From Chiridota heheva (Eukaryota; Echinodermata; Holothuroidea; Apodida; Chiridotidae), in the NCBI GenBank assembly GCA_020152595.1, contig JAIGNY010002305.1, positions 1,642,001 to 1,706,000 of the forward strand: a DNA stretch of 64,000 bases, read 5' to 3'. The position numbers and the translations under genes were made by a program. This document shows positions 1-14,500 of this stretch, in pieces (position 1 is the stretch's first letter; each line of letters starts with the position of its first letter). The notes beneath the pieces were generated by a model, which made no database searches, was not told where the DNA came from, and worked only from the letters and a program-made list of their open reading frames with translations.

Positions 1-403
1 GGGTGTATGTATGTATTAAGCTTGCATGGTCTGATTCATATTTTATGAAAAACCAGAAGTACAGAAAATAACCAAATCACACCAAAAAAAAAAAAAAAAA
101 AAAAGATTGCCAAAAGATGGTAAAAATCTGTTTATTTCAATGAAAAGAGAGTTCATGCTTTGTGTCAACATATTTTTTGTAGTATCTTTTGATATATTTT
201 TGAAAATATATGATATTTATGCAGATTCAATCAATAAATACTATTGAGAATGTGGCTTATAAATGAATATCATGGAATAAATATTTTTGATATGCAAATG
301 ACATGACAGAGAAAAAAGAGAAAACCTTTTGCTTCTGGATCCTGTTTCTTCTTTTCCATTATAAGTCTCTAACCTTTTCATTTTTCACATTTATAACTTT
401 CAG
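1..403. other. HIPK intron, non-coding
   Basis: AT-rich intron with a 20-bp A run at about 84-104. The piece at about 250-310 (ATATCATGGAA, then GCAAATGACATGACAG) resembles 16365-16425, so both are fragments of one dispersed repeat. Nothing else recognised. Confidence 0.6.
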
Positions 404-578
404 CACGAAGTCTTCAGTCCGAGCAATGGAGGTTTGCAAGAGGCCATCACAGATTTACGATAATGCCAACTTGACTGCGATCCCGGCTAATTTTGCTGGC
501 GTGATGGGACCGGCAGCCGGTGCCAGCAATTTAAACATCAGTTTCAACAACCAGCTGAATGCTGCCTTACAAAATCAG
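404..578 (+). CDS. HIPK: HIPK exon: end of kinase region and start of C-terminal tail
   Basis: The acceptor is TATAACTTTCAG and the donor is CAG|GTGGGT. The first base completes a codon from the previous exon, and the exon ends in phase 0. It encodes a KSSVRAMEVCKRP stretch matching the KSCFQNMEICKRR segment of HIPK2, just after the kinase domain, then Tyr-Asp and the NLNISFNNQL motif. It is the first exon of this gene inside the window. Confidence 0.93.
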
Positions 579-3500
579 GTGGGTTCTTAGTGTACACCTT
601 GTGAGATACCATGCATCTAAACATGATAATAATCCTAAAGATTTGTAATGCACACATCTCCACTCGTCAGAGCGCTCAAAGCACAGCAGACAAATATAGT
701 ATAAACAACAAGAGACAATATATAATAACATAATTAAGGGAAATCGTCACAAGCCATAGTCATAGTTTTAAGGTCTTTTATAAATACATTTATACTGAGG
801 TAGGTTTGAGTTCATGAGGTAATTTATTCCAAATATACGCAGTTGCAACAGCAAAAGATCTTCACCCTTCCCAACCCCCATTAGCTTTAGATTCTTGCGA
901 CGAATTGCGGAAATGATGATTACGAGTTGGATGATATTTGACAAGGAGATGATTAACATAAGTAGGAACACAATTATTCAGAGATTTATAGACAAAAAGC
1001 ATAAGGAGATAATTTACATAAGTACAGTAGGAGCACAATTTATTCAGAGATTTATTGACAAAAAGCATAAGTTTAAATGTAATTATATAAATAACCGGAA
1101 GCCAGTGAAATTTCTCAAAACTTGGGACGTTGTAGCAAGACAACTTTGAAAGAGCTAAAATAATGCGAACAGCCATGTTCCGTAATTTTTGAAGTGGAAT
1201 GATACTTTTCTTGGGTATGATTTAGAAAACATACCTGTATTTCATTTTGGAAAATAGAAGCCTCAAGAAGTGAGCGACTATAAAATTACTGGTATTGAGC
1301 AAAGTTGTATACACACATGTCAAAGTTCAGCTGCATGGGTGTCTGTTCTGTCCAATCAAAATGTAGCTATAGTTATTATCTAGAACGTATTTCTCTGACA
1401 CTTGAAGTCATATTATTAAAGTGCAGAAATAACTGGTACACTTAATTAAATCTTAGAATTAAAAAGTACACAACAAATTTGAGGGCTGATAACAACCCAA
1501 ATTTTCTCTGCATGGTCAGCAAGAACACATTTTAAGTTCTAGTGTAGAATTAACAAAAAAACACTGAAATTTTGTTGCAGAATTAACAAAAATATATTTT
1601 TTATTCAAACGAAGAGCACAGCAATAATCTTTACAGAATTTAAGACTGCAAATATTTTCATTGCAGAAAGCCAAAATTGTATTTGCTTTATTAGCTAGAA
1701 TGTTTTTTTTGTTTTGTTTTTTCTCGGAAGAATTAATAAGAACACAAACGATGTTTTTATATAATTTACATGAATGCAGAAATTGTATTCCTTTGATTTA
1801 TTTACATTATCCAAACTGTGATACTGACCTTCAGGTTGAATTGTAGTTAAGCTTGAAATGTTGATTTCTTCCGATTGAAGGTCTATGGACAGGTTTAAAA
1901 GTTTTTTTTCAACCACATACTGAAAAGAGCTTTAAATTATGACAGGTCCAAAAGTTTTCTTTTCAACCACGAACCGAAAAGAGCCTTAAATTATGACGGG
2001 TTCAACAAATTTATTTTCATCCACATACCGAAAAGAGCCTTAAATTATGACAGGTTTAAAAGTTTTCTTCTTAACCACGTACTGAAAAGAGCTTTAAATT
2101 ATGACAGGTTTAAAAGACCACCTACCAAAAAGAGCTTTAAATTATGACAGGTTTAAAAGACCACCTACCAAAAAGAGCTTTAAATTATGACAGGTTTAAA
2201 AGTTTTCTTTTCAACCACGTATCGAAAAGCCTTAAATTATGACAAATTATGACAGGTTCAAAACAAATATTTTTAACCACGTACCGAAAAGAGCTTTAAA
2301 TTATGACAGGTTCGAAAGATTTCTTTTCAACCACGTACCGTAAAGAGCTTTAAATTATGACAGGTTTAAAAGACCATCTACCAAAAAAGAGCTTTAAATT
2401 ATGACAGGTTCAAAAGTTTTCTTTTCAACCACGTACCGAAAAGCCTTAAATTATGACAGTTTCAAAAAAAAAATTTTGACCACGTACCGAAAAGAGCTTT
2501 AAATTATGACAGGTTTAAAAGTTTTCTTTTCAACCACGTATCGAAAAGCCTTAAATTATGACAAATTATGACAGGTTCAAAACAAATATTTTTAACCACG
2601 TACCGAAAAGAGCTTTAAATTATGACAGGTTTAAAAGACCACCTACCAAAAAGAGCTTTAAATTATGACAGGTTTAAAAGACCACCTACCAAAAAGAGCT
2701 TTAAATTATGACAGGTTTAAAAGTTTTCTTTTCAACCACGTATCGAAAAGCCTTAAATTATGACAAATTATGACAGGTTCAAAACAAATATTTTTAACCA
2801 CGTACCGAAAAGAGCTTTAAATTATGACAGGTTCGAAAGATTTCTTTTCGACCACGTTCTGAATAGAGCTTTAAATTATGAGTTTGACAGTCTTTGAATT
2901 TTAAAAATAGCATGAGTAGTTTTCAAGTTATGAGTCATCAGAGTTTGAAATTTGTTTAATATATTGAGAAAATATGATGTAGGAACAGGAAACACCTCAA
3001 TTTGATTTTGGTCTCATTGATTGATTGATTGATGATGATATATTTATTGATTGATTGATAATCAAAATCATGTAGGTGTATTATTCTAGCAAATGCCATC
3101 TAATGCCTTAAAACAATCTATAAGGTTTTTTGGAGTATTTGCATTGTTATGACCCGTGCATTAAATCCTGTTAATGCATGGTAATGATGATATGGTGTAT
3201 TCCATTTTTTAATAAAGTGATAAATTATATATAAACTTTTCTGGTTTTTCATTCTTTCTAGTTGTTTTTATGCATTTTAAAGAATCTAACACAAAATTTT
3301 GATAAAAAGATTAATATTTTGGCATCGTGTTTGTATGCGTATTTAATGCACGGTTCAAAAGACATTGCACTCACAAATGACCTTCCTAAAGTTGTGTCAT
3401 TCTACTCGGGCAAAAGTCGCCATGCATTTAATACACATATAAACACTGCCTGAAGAATAATATTTAATTACTGTAGGGTTTGATTGATTGATTGATATAT

Positions 3501-5545
3501 TTATTTATTGATTAATCAAACTGCATTGATTTATTAATCAAACTTCAGTCCATTAGCCTTGATCACTCATCATCACTTGCATTGTTTTCATTTCATTAGG
3601 CTCCATCTCAAGCCCTCACTTCATCCGTCCGTACCCAAGGTCCCGAGTTCCCCTACCTCCAGTACCACCTTCAACCTGGCCCCTACATCCCCTACCAACC
3701 CCCACAGATAGCCCAGCGCATGTCACAGAGTGCCTCAGCACAGCAACCAACAGCAGCTCACTATCCAAGACAAGACCCCTTCCAGCAGGTAAGCATGCTA
3801 GTTAAAGGTGTACCGATCCTCAAGTAAGCATGCTAGCTAGTTAAAGGTGTACTGACCCTTAAAGAACTAGAGAGGCCTAAAAGTAAAAGTTGTTTGTTTT
3901 CCCTCCTCCGCCTATGACTCACCGAAAAATTAGGGTGGCTTTAAAAAAATATATATATATATTTTCAAAAATCTGTACTCTTTGTAAAAACCCTACAAAA
4001 TGGTGTGGCAACCACTTCTGCCTGTTGAATGTTGCTGTTACTATAGAGAAAATGAAGCCCATTGCACTTGAGCGTGAGAATACAAAGTTGTTCTGCCAGT
4101 TTGTAACAAGTGTGTCTGGCAAGGGAAAGACAATCCCAAATCCCACAAAAAGCACGAGTGAGATATAAAAACTGAGCAAAATAAAAAGAACCAACAATCT
4201 GAAAATAAGGTGAGGTGTTTTAATGCTGTTTTATAAATATTCTTGATACTTAATCCTAAGGGAGCCAAAAAAAAAAAAAAAATTTGTTTGTCCCTTTCTT
4301 ACAAGTTTCCTCTTGAAAGGTCAAGCAAACACTTTTTTGAGGCTTCATCTACATTGCTGAGAATCATGAACACAGGAACACAATTTGTTAAAGAATTTCC
4401 ATGTGTATTTATATGATAGAAGAATCCTAAAGAAACAGATAGATGAAAAAATCATGTTGGTAACTTTAATCTGTCAAGGAAATTTTGCATTTTAAAAATT
4501 TCACCAGTGTGTTGAAAATGACCAGTGCAAAATACAATGTGATGTCACAGTTGCACTTTGAAAACAATTCTTTATGTATTTGTATGAAAATAGATTTTCT
4601 CTTCTTGAGATTATTGCACCATGTTACACTCGCATCTCAATAAGTAAACAACAAAGGGATTTCATCACATGACTCTTAACTCATTTGGAAGCCATTTTGT
4701 AGGGCAAGAGTGTTGTTGCATTTCATGTGTCTTCACACAGCTCAGTCACATTACACATACCAACAAACATACTTCATGCTAACCTACCTACCAGTTCAGC
4801 AAGTTTTAGAGATTGCAGGTTTTTTGTTCGCTCCGATTTTACTTCATATTTTCCGTAAGTTTCACTGAGTATACAAATAGTAACTTTTATGTAAACGTTA
4901 CACTCAGATAAAGCCAACATACCTGATATAAAGTGCTCGCTCCAAATCCTGAACCAAAGTCCTAGTGTGAACCGATCAGGATCAGAGGTTAAAAGCCATT
5001 AAAGTCCGTACCCATTTCGAACATCGATCAGGATCAGATGGCAATAAAAAAACATCTTTTTATTCCCCGGTTGACGTCTATTAGTGCAACCAACGGCACA
5101 GCAAGATTCCCGGCATAATTATCTTACAAAAATAATCTTATATAACAACATGCAAATGTATTTAAGTCTAATTAAGTGTACAGCAGACAAGGGTATTTTT
5201 TTTTACAAAATAGTGATGTAAACAAAGTCATGTGACCTCGTGACATCAGCTGAAACACCCTTGTAGGTGTTTCTAATAGTTTAGAAAGAGGTTTCACGTT
5301 TTCAAAGAAATACATCAATGTTACGTCTTGGAAATACAGCTATGAGATCACATTGCTGCACCAGTCACTTTTCAACACTGTGGAAATCTTTGAAATGCGA
5401 TGACTTATAAATAGAATACGATATGAACATGGTTTTTGCACCAATTTATTTCTTTTGTTGTGCTCTTACCTGTAGATCTACAGTACAAGTCATGGGAACA
5501 AATGCATTTTACGGCTTTTTCCTCAGGAATATTAGGAAGTGATTA

Positions 5546-5580
<35 letters not shown>

Positions 5581-8500
5581 TTCTAGTGGGTAGGGTTGAG
5601 GTGTAGATAGATGCACATTTGATTGAAATACATGTTTTGTCATCATTTGTAAGTTTTATGTCACATTGGTCCCATTATGTGGATTTCTATCATGACAATT
5701 TTATGTTGTATCCATTGCTGTCATTTGAATATATGTTAATGGTCTCTGGATGTGTAGAGGCAACCAACAATTGCTTAAAGGACTATGGACATCTAGCTGA
5801 TTTTAAATTTGTGAAAGAGCATGGAATTCTGAGTAGAATAGTTTTTAAAATTTGTAAAAAGCTTATATAGTTTTCAAGTTCTGACTAAACAAAGCTTCAT
5901 GATTTGTTGATTTATCTGGAATTTTTGATATACTTAGAGGAACACATCTCAAAATCTGTATGTAATTCTTCAAATTCTGTTCTTCAAATTCAGCTACTTG
6001 TGAATTCCAAAATGTTTTTTCTAGATACACGATGATTTGGGGTGTGACAAAGTTCCATCAAATTTTGCCTGAAGTCCAATTCAATATTTCAGACAACATT
6101 GACAGAGGAATAAAAACTAAAGGTTTGATAAAAAAGATCCTTCCCCATTGATGTCACACATTATTGTGCAATAACAGCTAAATAAAAAATGCTGTAAATT
6201 GGTCAAGTTTTAACCAATATTAAATGCAATATTTTGCTGTTTTAATGGTTTAGATTAAAGGTTCTTATTTAAATTTTTGAAAGGCCATCATTTCACAACA
6301 GCTTCAGGCCGTGGGCCAATCATGTGGCAAAACCAGCGTTAAGTGACAAACAACCCATCAAAACAGTACCTAAATACAAACAAGTTGAGAGCGTGCACAA
6401 TTAGAATGTGCGCCAGATGTCCACGGTTCTCCTATCCACCTTCCTTTGGCAAGCAGCGAACCCAATTTATAGCAGAACTAAAGATTACATTTGATTTGAT
6501 AAGTTTTAGTGAGCTGATCTGCCTACATCCCTAAAAAACAAATAAATAAAGTAGTATTTTGCGATTTTTTCCGATCTCATTTGGACTGATCTTACATGCA
6601 ATGCACTGTATTCATTGCATTATATAATAACTATTGTTCGCGGGCCAGATTTGGCCAGCGGGCTGCCTATTAAGAATCGCCGGTTTAAATCATATTTTAA
6701 ACCAATTAAGCCCATGCTGCCTCTAAATGTCCATAGTCCTTTAAACAGGATTATTAAAAATGATAAAAGTAGCAACGTACAACTTTTTGAATTTCCATGC
6801 ATCAGTAATTAAATTTGATACTTATTGGTAGAAAGGGTTTGTCATCATTGCAGCTCGCTTTCATTTCTTGTGTGCTCATTTTAAAATTCGGAATTCTTCA
6901 CAACTTTGTCATCATTACTCGAGTAATTTTATTTTAAACTGACAAATTTTAATGGGATCAATACACACCACATTTTGGTCAAATAAAGGCAATAATAAAC
7001 TTGAAAGTGCACACTTAGCAAAAGAAGAATATAATCTCCAAATTACTTTGTAATTTTTATTTTTTAAATATTTTTTACTTACAAATTTTATTGGAATCAG
7101 AATACCCGTTTTGGCCCTTCTGGTCAAATAAATGCATAGCAGAAATGTATGTGACTGGGGTTAACAAATTTGATTAAATGTTGATCATTTTAATGGCGTT
7201 GAATATTCAGGCACTAATATGTTGATTTTTAAAAGAATATTACCATGGTTTTTTGTCAAATTTTATTTGAAATAGCCTACTTCTAGAGCCAATTTCGTAC
7301 AAAAATCAGGTTGATATCATATTCCATTCAAGAGATATAGATTTTTAAAGATTTTCCAATTGCATTTTAAAGTTTTTGTACAGTATTATGAATTTGTGTT
7401 TGATGAGGTCATAGAGGCAATTCCATTGCAAATGCTTTCTTTTTTTTTTTTGATGTTAGTTGGTTGTTTCTGTATGATAAGAAACAATTTTCCAAAAGTT
7501 ATTGAAGTAGGGTATATTTGGCAATGTATATAAATACCTAACTTTCATTAATTTATTTTTCTAGCAGTTTTTACTAATAAAAAAGGTGATAGATTTTGAT
7601 AAACTACTTAAACTTTGTGGGAGAATGTGTTGCTGTGATGTCGTATTGAGCCTTTTCCTATTCGTTAATTGACATTTTTTGTGAACCTTAAAATTTGAAT
7701 ATCTCCTTGTAGGAATAACATATTAAAATGATTTTTGTACTAAATTGTTTTTAAAAATTTTATCTTATGAAAGGTTTCGAGAAAACGTGGGAATATTTCT
7801 TAACAGTACACACAAAAAGAACATAGGAATATTCCTTTAATAGGACACACGAATAAACATGGAAATATTGCTTTAACAGGACACACAAAAAAATATGGGA
7901 ATATTTCTTTAACAGGACACACAAAAAAAACATGGGAATATTCCTTTAACAGTACACCCAAAAAAACATGGGAATATTCCTTTAACAGTACACATAAAAA
8001 AACATGGGAATATTTCTTTAACAGGACACACAAAAAAACATGGGAATATTCCTAACAGTACACATAAAAAAACATGGGAATATTCCTTTAACAGTACACC
8101 CAAAAAAACATGGGAATATTGCTTTAACAGTACACATAAAAAAACATGGGAATATTTCTTTAACAGGACACACAAAAAAATATGGGAATATTCCTTTAAC
8201 AGTACACCCAAAAAAACATGGGAATATTGCTTTAACAGTACACCCAAAAAAACATGGGAATATTCCTTTAACAGGACACACGAAAAAACTGGGAATATTG
8301 CTTTAACAGTACACACGAAAAAACTGGGAATATTGCTTTAACAGTACACCCAAAAAAACATGGGAATATTCCTTTAAAGCAAATTTCATGTCCATAAACC
8401 TTTAAAGTTCTTATTAAGGGTTTGTCATCGTTGCAGCCCACTCTCATTTCTTTTGTACTCATTTAAAAAAAGCATAGCTATGTGAATAAAACACTTCTCT

Positions 8501-11500
8501 TGCAATTATCTCTACTCCTTTTAAAACAAGAGTAAGATTTTCTTTCGTTTTGTGATATTCATGTTTTCTTAGTTTTTGGTAAAAACAAAAATTCAATTTA
8601 TACCTCCGTCATGGTCTAGTGGTCATGGGCACCATAGTCGAGCGGTCATTGGCACCATGGTCTAGTGGTTATAGGCATGAGCTCGGCAAGCTAGATGTCC
8701 GGAGTTCAATCTCCGGGTGGGTCTTCATTTCAGTGCTTCACAACTGGTTTATGAAACGGCCGTGGGCATCTCTGTTGAGAAAGGGATATATGATACTCAA
8801 TCCATCTTACTGCCAATTTATTCACGATTGGTCAGAACCAAAAAGAATGAAAGAATCCATGCGTCTCATGTTACATTTAAACCTTGTTTGCTGTATAGAT
8901 ATATATGGTTCAGAATTTACTATTTAGATTGAATCGTTTAGATAAGTATGTTTATTCATTAGATAGCATGTTTATTCAGTAGACGACATGATTATTCATT
9001 AGACTTTTCATTGGTTTCCTTCATTAACAGTCATTGCAAGTGTATCCACTACCGGTAGAAAACACCGTTACCATGGTGAATCCTCCACAGCATCAAGGCT
9101 TGCATATTCAGCCACAAGTATTCAGACAAGTTAGTATCATTCCCACTCCTTCCCTTTTCTTCCACACATCTGTCTCCCTGCCCCCTCCCCACTTTCAAAG
9201 TTCCCTTCCTTTATTTGTAATATTATCTATGCATCTGAGATCATCAGAAAGTGAATTGCACAATGTTGGGGTAGCATAATGGAAAAAACTAGATCAAAAT
9301 TTTGAGGTTCTGATTTTAGGTATGTTTAATGGGACACTAGAAGTGAAGGTGCAATTTTATCAGAGACTCGTAAATATTCAGTCAAGCTTTTGTGACCCTT
9401 GTGGAAAGATTATTTATACTAAAATAGTTATCCGGGATTCAAAGACAACATTTCGTAACTTTTGGAGACAAAATTGGTCAGTGAATATTTGAAAAAATTC
9501 ATCAAAATGATGTCCTCACATATGGGTCTGGTCAATCTTTAGATGCATTCGTGATGAAGAGCCTAAAAGTCAAAGGCATAGATGGCGGGTGGAGTGGGGG
9601 TGGGGGTGGGGGTAATACCCCTACTTTTAGGTGAGTACACACAGTGAAATTTGACAAAATTCCCCTAGTTTTGTTTGTTTCTCCCCTCTCACTTTTTTGT
9701 TTTGTATGGATCTACACCAATAGTAAGGGTCTAGTTAGGGTGTAAAGATATTGTGGATCACAAAGGTACTGGGGTGCTAGATCAAAATATTTTCTGAGGT
9801 TTGGTGGCCTCACAACCATTGGATATAAAAACAAAAGGAAAAGGAATTTATTTTGTGAAAGAAAAAAAAAGAATTTACTTGAAAATTGATTAAAATGTAC
9901 TCAGAATTAAGGAAAAATAACATATTTTGAGAACAGTTTGCTTGAATTTTGAATAAAATATAATCAGAATTGTTAAGAAATTGAGGATGTGATGTCAATT
10001 TTCTACAATAGATTTTCAATGCCAGTCATTTTATGCCAATGTGAAAATTTCAAGAATTGATGTCTCTCAAAGGTAGAAGGTATCCAAAGTAGTTTGATCA
10101 GTTTGGTCGTTTTGCCCAATATCGTAAAATACACACATGTATGACTACCAAGCTAATGTTTTACTATCCTGTTTTGTTTTGCCTTTCAGAGTGCTGCTTG
10201 TCCCAATCCCCCTATGGTGGCCCACGTGGGTCATACAGCACCCTCTGCGGCCACAGCCTCCTCCCTTCAACCCCTCACCCTGTCCATGCCCGCTGGGAGC
10301 TCAACTACTCAGCAGGGATGGGCAGCAGCAGCGGCAGCTCACGCTCACAGGAGAACGGCACAGAACCAGACTGTCTTCCTGCAGGTAAGACTCCTTGATG
10401 TAACTTAGGTTTTCTTGCTGTAACTTAAGTTTTATTGCTGTTTAAAAATCCTTGAAAGTTTCTATGAGCATTTTGTCCTTTTTTGAGTCTATTTCAAGCA
10501 CCTTGAAATCCTGGAAAGTTATGGGTTATGAGTATTTTAGTTCCAGAAGTTATGGGTTATGAGTATTTTACTTCCAGAAATTATGGGTTATGAGTATTTT
10601 AGTTCCAGAAGTTATGGGTTATGAGTATTTTACTTTCAGAAGTTATGGGTTATGAGTATTTTAGTTCCAGAAGTTATAGGTTATGAGTATTTTAGTTCAA
10701 GAAGTTATTGGTTATGAGTATTTTACTTCCAGAAGTTATGGGTTATGAGTATTTTAGTTCCAGAAGTTATGGGTTATGAGTATTTTAGTTTCAGAAGTTA
10801 TGGGTTATGGGCATTTTAGTTTCAGAAGTTATGGGTTATGAGTATTTTAGTTCCAGAAGCTATGGGTTATGAGTATTTTAGTTCCAGAAGTTATGGGTTA
10901 TGAGTATTTTAGTTCCAGAAGTTATGGGTTATGAGTATTTTAGTTCCAGAAGTTTTGGGTTATGAGTATTTTAGTTCCAGAAGCTATGGGTTATGAGTAT
11001 TTTAGTTCCAGAAGTTATGGGTTATGAGTTATGAGTATTTTAGTTCCAGAAGTTATGGGTTATGAGTATTTTAGTTCCAGAAGTTTTGGGTTATGAGTAT
11101 TTTAGTTCCAGAAGCTATGGGTTATGAGTATTTTAGTTCCAAAAGTTATGGGTTATGAGTATTTTAGTTCCAGAAGCTATGGGTTATGAGTATTTTAGTT
11201 CCAACAGTTATGGGTCATGAGTATTTTAGTTCCAGAAGTTATGGGTTATGAGTATTTTAGTTCCAGAAGTTATGGGTTATGAGTATTTTAGTTCCAACAG
11301 TTATGGGTCATGAGTATTTTAGTTCCAGAAGTTATGGGTTATGAGTATTTTAGTTCCAGAAGTTATGGGTTATGAGTATTTTAGTTCCAGAAGTTATGGG
11401 TTATGAGTATTTTACTTTCAGAAGTTATGGGTTATGAGTATTTTAATTCCAGAAGCTATGGGTTATGAGTATTTTAGTTTCTAAGTTATGGATTATGAAT

Positions 11501-14500
11501 ATTTTAATTCCAGAAGTTATTTTGGGTTATGAGTATTTAAGTTCCAGAAGTTATGGGTTATGAGTATTTTAGTTCCAGAAGTTATGGGTTATGAGTATTT
11601 TACTTTCAGAAGTTATGGGTTATGAGTATTTTAGTTCCAGAAGCTATGGGTTATGAGTATTTTAGTTTCTAAGTTATGGATTATGAATATTTTAATTCCA
11701 GAAGTTATGGGTTATGAGTATTTTAGTTCCAGAAGTTATGGGTTATGAGTATTTTAGTTCCAGAAGTTATGGGTTATGAGTATTTTAGTTCCAGAAGTTA
11801 TGGGTTATGAGTATTTAAGTTCCAGAAGTTATGGGTTATGAGTATTTTAGTTGTATTTTAGTTCCAGAAGTTATGGGTTATGAGTATTTTAGTTCCAGAA
11901 GTTATAGGTTATGAGTATTTTAGTTTCAGAAGTTATGGCTTCTGAGTATTTTAGTTGCAGAAGTTATGGGTTATGAGTATTTTAGTTCCAGAAGTTATGG
12001 GTTATGAGTATTTTATGGGTTATGAGTATTTTAGTTCAGAAGTTATGGGTTAGTTATGGGTTATGAGAATTTTATTTTTTCCAGAAGTTATGGCTTAAGT
12101 ATTTTATGGGTTTTGAGTATTTTAGTTCCAGAAGTATTTTTATGGGTTTTGAGTATATTAGTTCCATGGGTTAAGTATTTTATGGGTTATGAGTATTTTA
12201 GTTCCAGAAGTTATGGGTTATGAGTATTTTAGTTCCAGAAGTTATGGGTTTGTATTTTAGTTAGTTATGGGTTTTAGTTAGTTCCAGAAGTTAAGTATTT
12301 TATGGGTTATGAGTATTTTAGTTTCAGAAGTGATCTGTTATGAGTATTTTAGTTGCAGAAGTTATAGGTTATGAGTATTTTAGCTCCAGAAGTTATGGGT
12401 TTTGAGTATAAAAAATGGCAAAAACAAAACTATAATTAAAGATTTCTGAAATTTCTTTTCTGAGAACTGACATTAATCAATTAATTTCTTTAAAGCAAAA
12501 ATGTTCAATGTTTTGACCATTACGCTTTACCATAAAAATCATCTGTTTGGCAAGCCCATTCATTGCAGTTATAGTATAGGCAATAGAATGCAACAACATT
12601 CGTGTTATACTCAATTGATTGCTTTTGATATGTTTGCACACAATCACTTTTATTTCCATTCCAGAGTGGTCCTGTGCATTCTTGGACAACAGCTGGCGGA
12701 CAAGTATTATTGACGCCATGGCAACAGGGGGCAGTATCACACCAGCCTGTCATTCCAGAAACACAACCTCTCTCAGACACATGGAGGTAAGGCATGAGGA
12801 AAACATGAATGTTTTGTAGGAAACATGAGTTTTTGCAGTAAATATGATTGGTTTGCAGTAAACATGAAGTTTTTGCAGTAAACTTGATTGGTATGTGGGA
12901 AACATGAATGTTTTGCAATAAACATGATTTTTTTTGTGGTAAAAATAATTGGTTTACAATAAACATGATTGGTTTACAGTAAAGATGGATCTTTTTCCAG
13001 TACACTTTTTTTGGGGCAGTAAACATGGAAGTTTGTTGCACTAGACTTGATATATTTGCACTGCACATACTTTTACCAAGAACCTGATTTTTGCGGTAAA
13101 CATGAATGTCTTGCAGTAAACATGAATGTCTTGCAGTAAACATGAATGTCTTGCAGTAAACATGAATGTCTTGCAGTAAACATGAATGTCTTGTAAAATG
13201 AATGTCTTGCAGTAAACATGAATGTCTTGCAGTAAACATGAATGTCTTGCAGTAAACATGAATGTCTTGCAGTAAACATGAATGTCTTGCAGTAAACATG
13301 AATGTCTTGCAGTAAACATGAATGTCTTGCAGTAAACATGAATGTCTTGCAGTAAACATGAATGTCTTGCAGTAAACATGAATGTCTTGCAGTAAACATG
13401 AACATTGACATCAGTAGACATTAACATTGATGCGGTAAACTGCACTGTTTCTGCAGGACAAGAAATTTCTTTGCAGAGAACTTGAATGTTCTTGCAGGAC
13501 ATAAATACTTTTACAAAGAACATTATTTTTTGCAGTAAAGATGAACGTTATACAGTACTTTATGCACATTTTTGCAGTAAACATTTGTTGCAGTGTACAT
13601 GAATATTTTTACAGAGAACATTATTTTTTTTGTAGTAAAATGAACATTATAAAGTACATATGCACATTTTTGCAGTAAACATTTGTTGCAGTAAACATGA
13701 ATATTTTTACAGAGAACATTTTTTTCTTTCTCAGATATCCTCTGGTCAGATTTTACTGCCCCTCCTGAAAGACTTACAATAGTCATTTAAATAAATCATT
13801 GTTTTATAAAGAAAATTCTTAATGTCACCCTGTAATACATCACAGTACATGGGGAGGCAGGTAGCTCAGTCGGCTGACATGCTGGAGGTCCCAGATTCCA
13901 GTCCAACAGCGATTTAACCAGCGATTTGTCCACATATGCAGAACGATAAACACTGACATTATGCACAGAGGTTTGTCTTCTGCATTACACCTCCCTCACC
14001 TGACTTTTGTGAAAAGGTTCTCGGAGGGGACGTAAAGCCGTCGGTCCTGATGGTAGGAGATTCACCCCCTGCCTGGTTCTCTGAACATTCCTTGAAAAGA
14101 GCAGGGCGTTAACCCGGTGTTCATCCACTTTCCATCCTGGCAAATTCATCGTGTACACACTAAAAACAAGTCATTGTGACTTACGTGTGCTTTCCCTGGC
14201 ATGAGCCTAAAAGTGTAAACTAATACATCACAAAATTTGCATAAAGATTTGCATATCGATGCCCGAGAATTTAAAACACAGTAAAGTGGTTAATTTTTAA
14301 CCGATGTGATGAATATCTATCGTGGTTTTTATTAGGTTTTATTTAAGTGTTGTCTCAACATTTTCACATATCTTCAAAATGAATCTTTTCTTTATTTTAC
14401 ATTCACCACACTAGACGGCAGTTTGTGTCTGCGGCCCCGATGTCGTGGCGGACAGCAGACGATTCAGGTTTCATTACAGCCGAGCCCAGTCCCGCTGTTT

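Noticed and set aside
7790-8393. CRISPR-like array of regularly spaced repeats
   Set aside because: Spacers are not unique; it is a contiguous minisatellite in a eukaryotic intron.
7800-8462. Cys/Val-rich repeat ORFs on the minus strand (up to 135 aa)
   Set aside because: Products of the 33-36 bp MITE-end array.
8611-8740. Functional tRNA gene
   Set aside because: A and B boxes are visible but no cloverleaf stems pair; better explained as a SINE or fossil.
12520-13523. ORFs of 279, 160 and 112 aa on the minus strand
   Set aside because: They lie on a 20-bp tandem repeat and all frames give the same cyclic peptide; no start context, splice or family support.
13848-14215. Functional tRNA gene at the TAGCTCAGTCGG head
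   Set aside because: A-to-B distance is too short for a tRNA and a SINE body follows.
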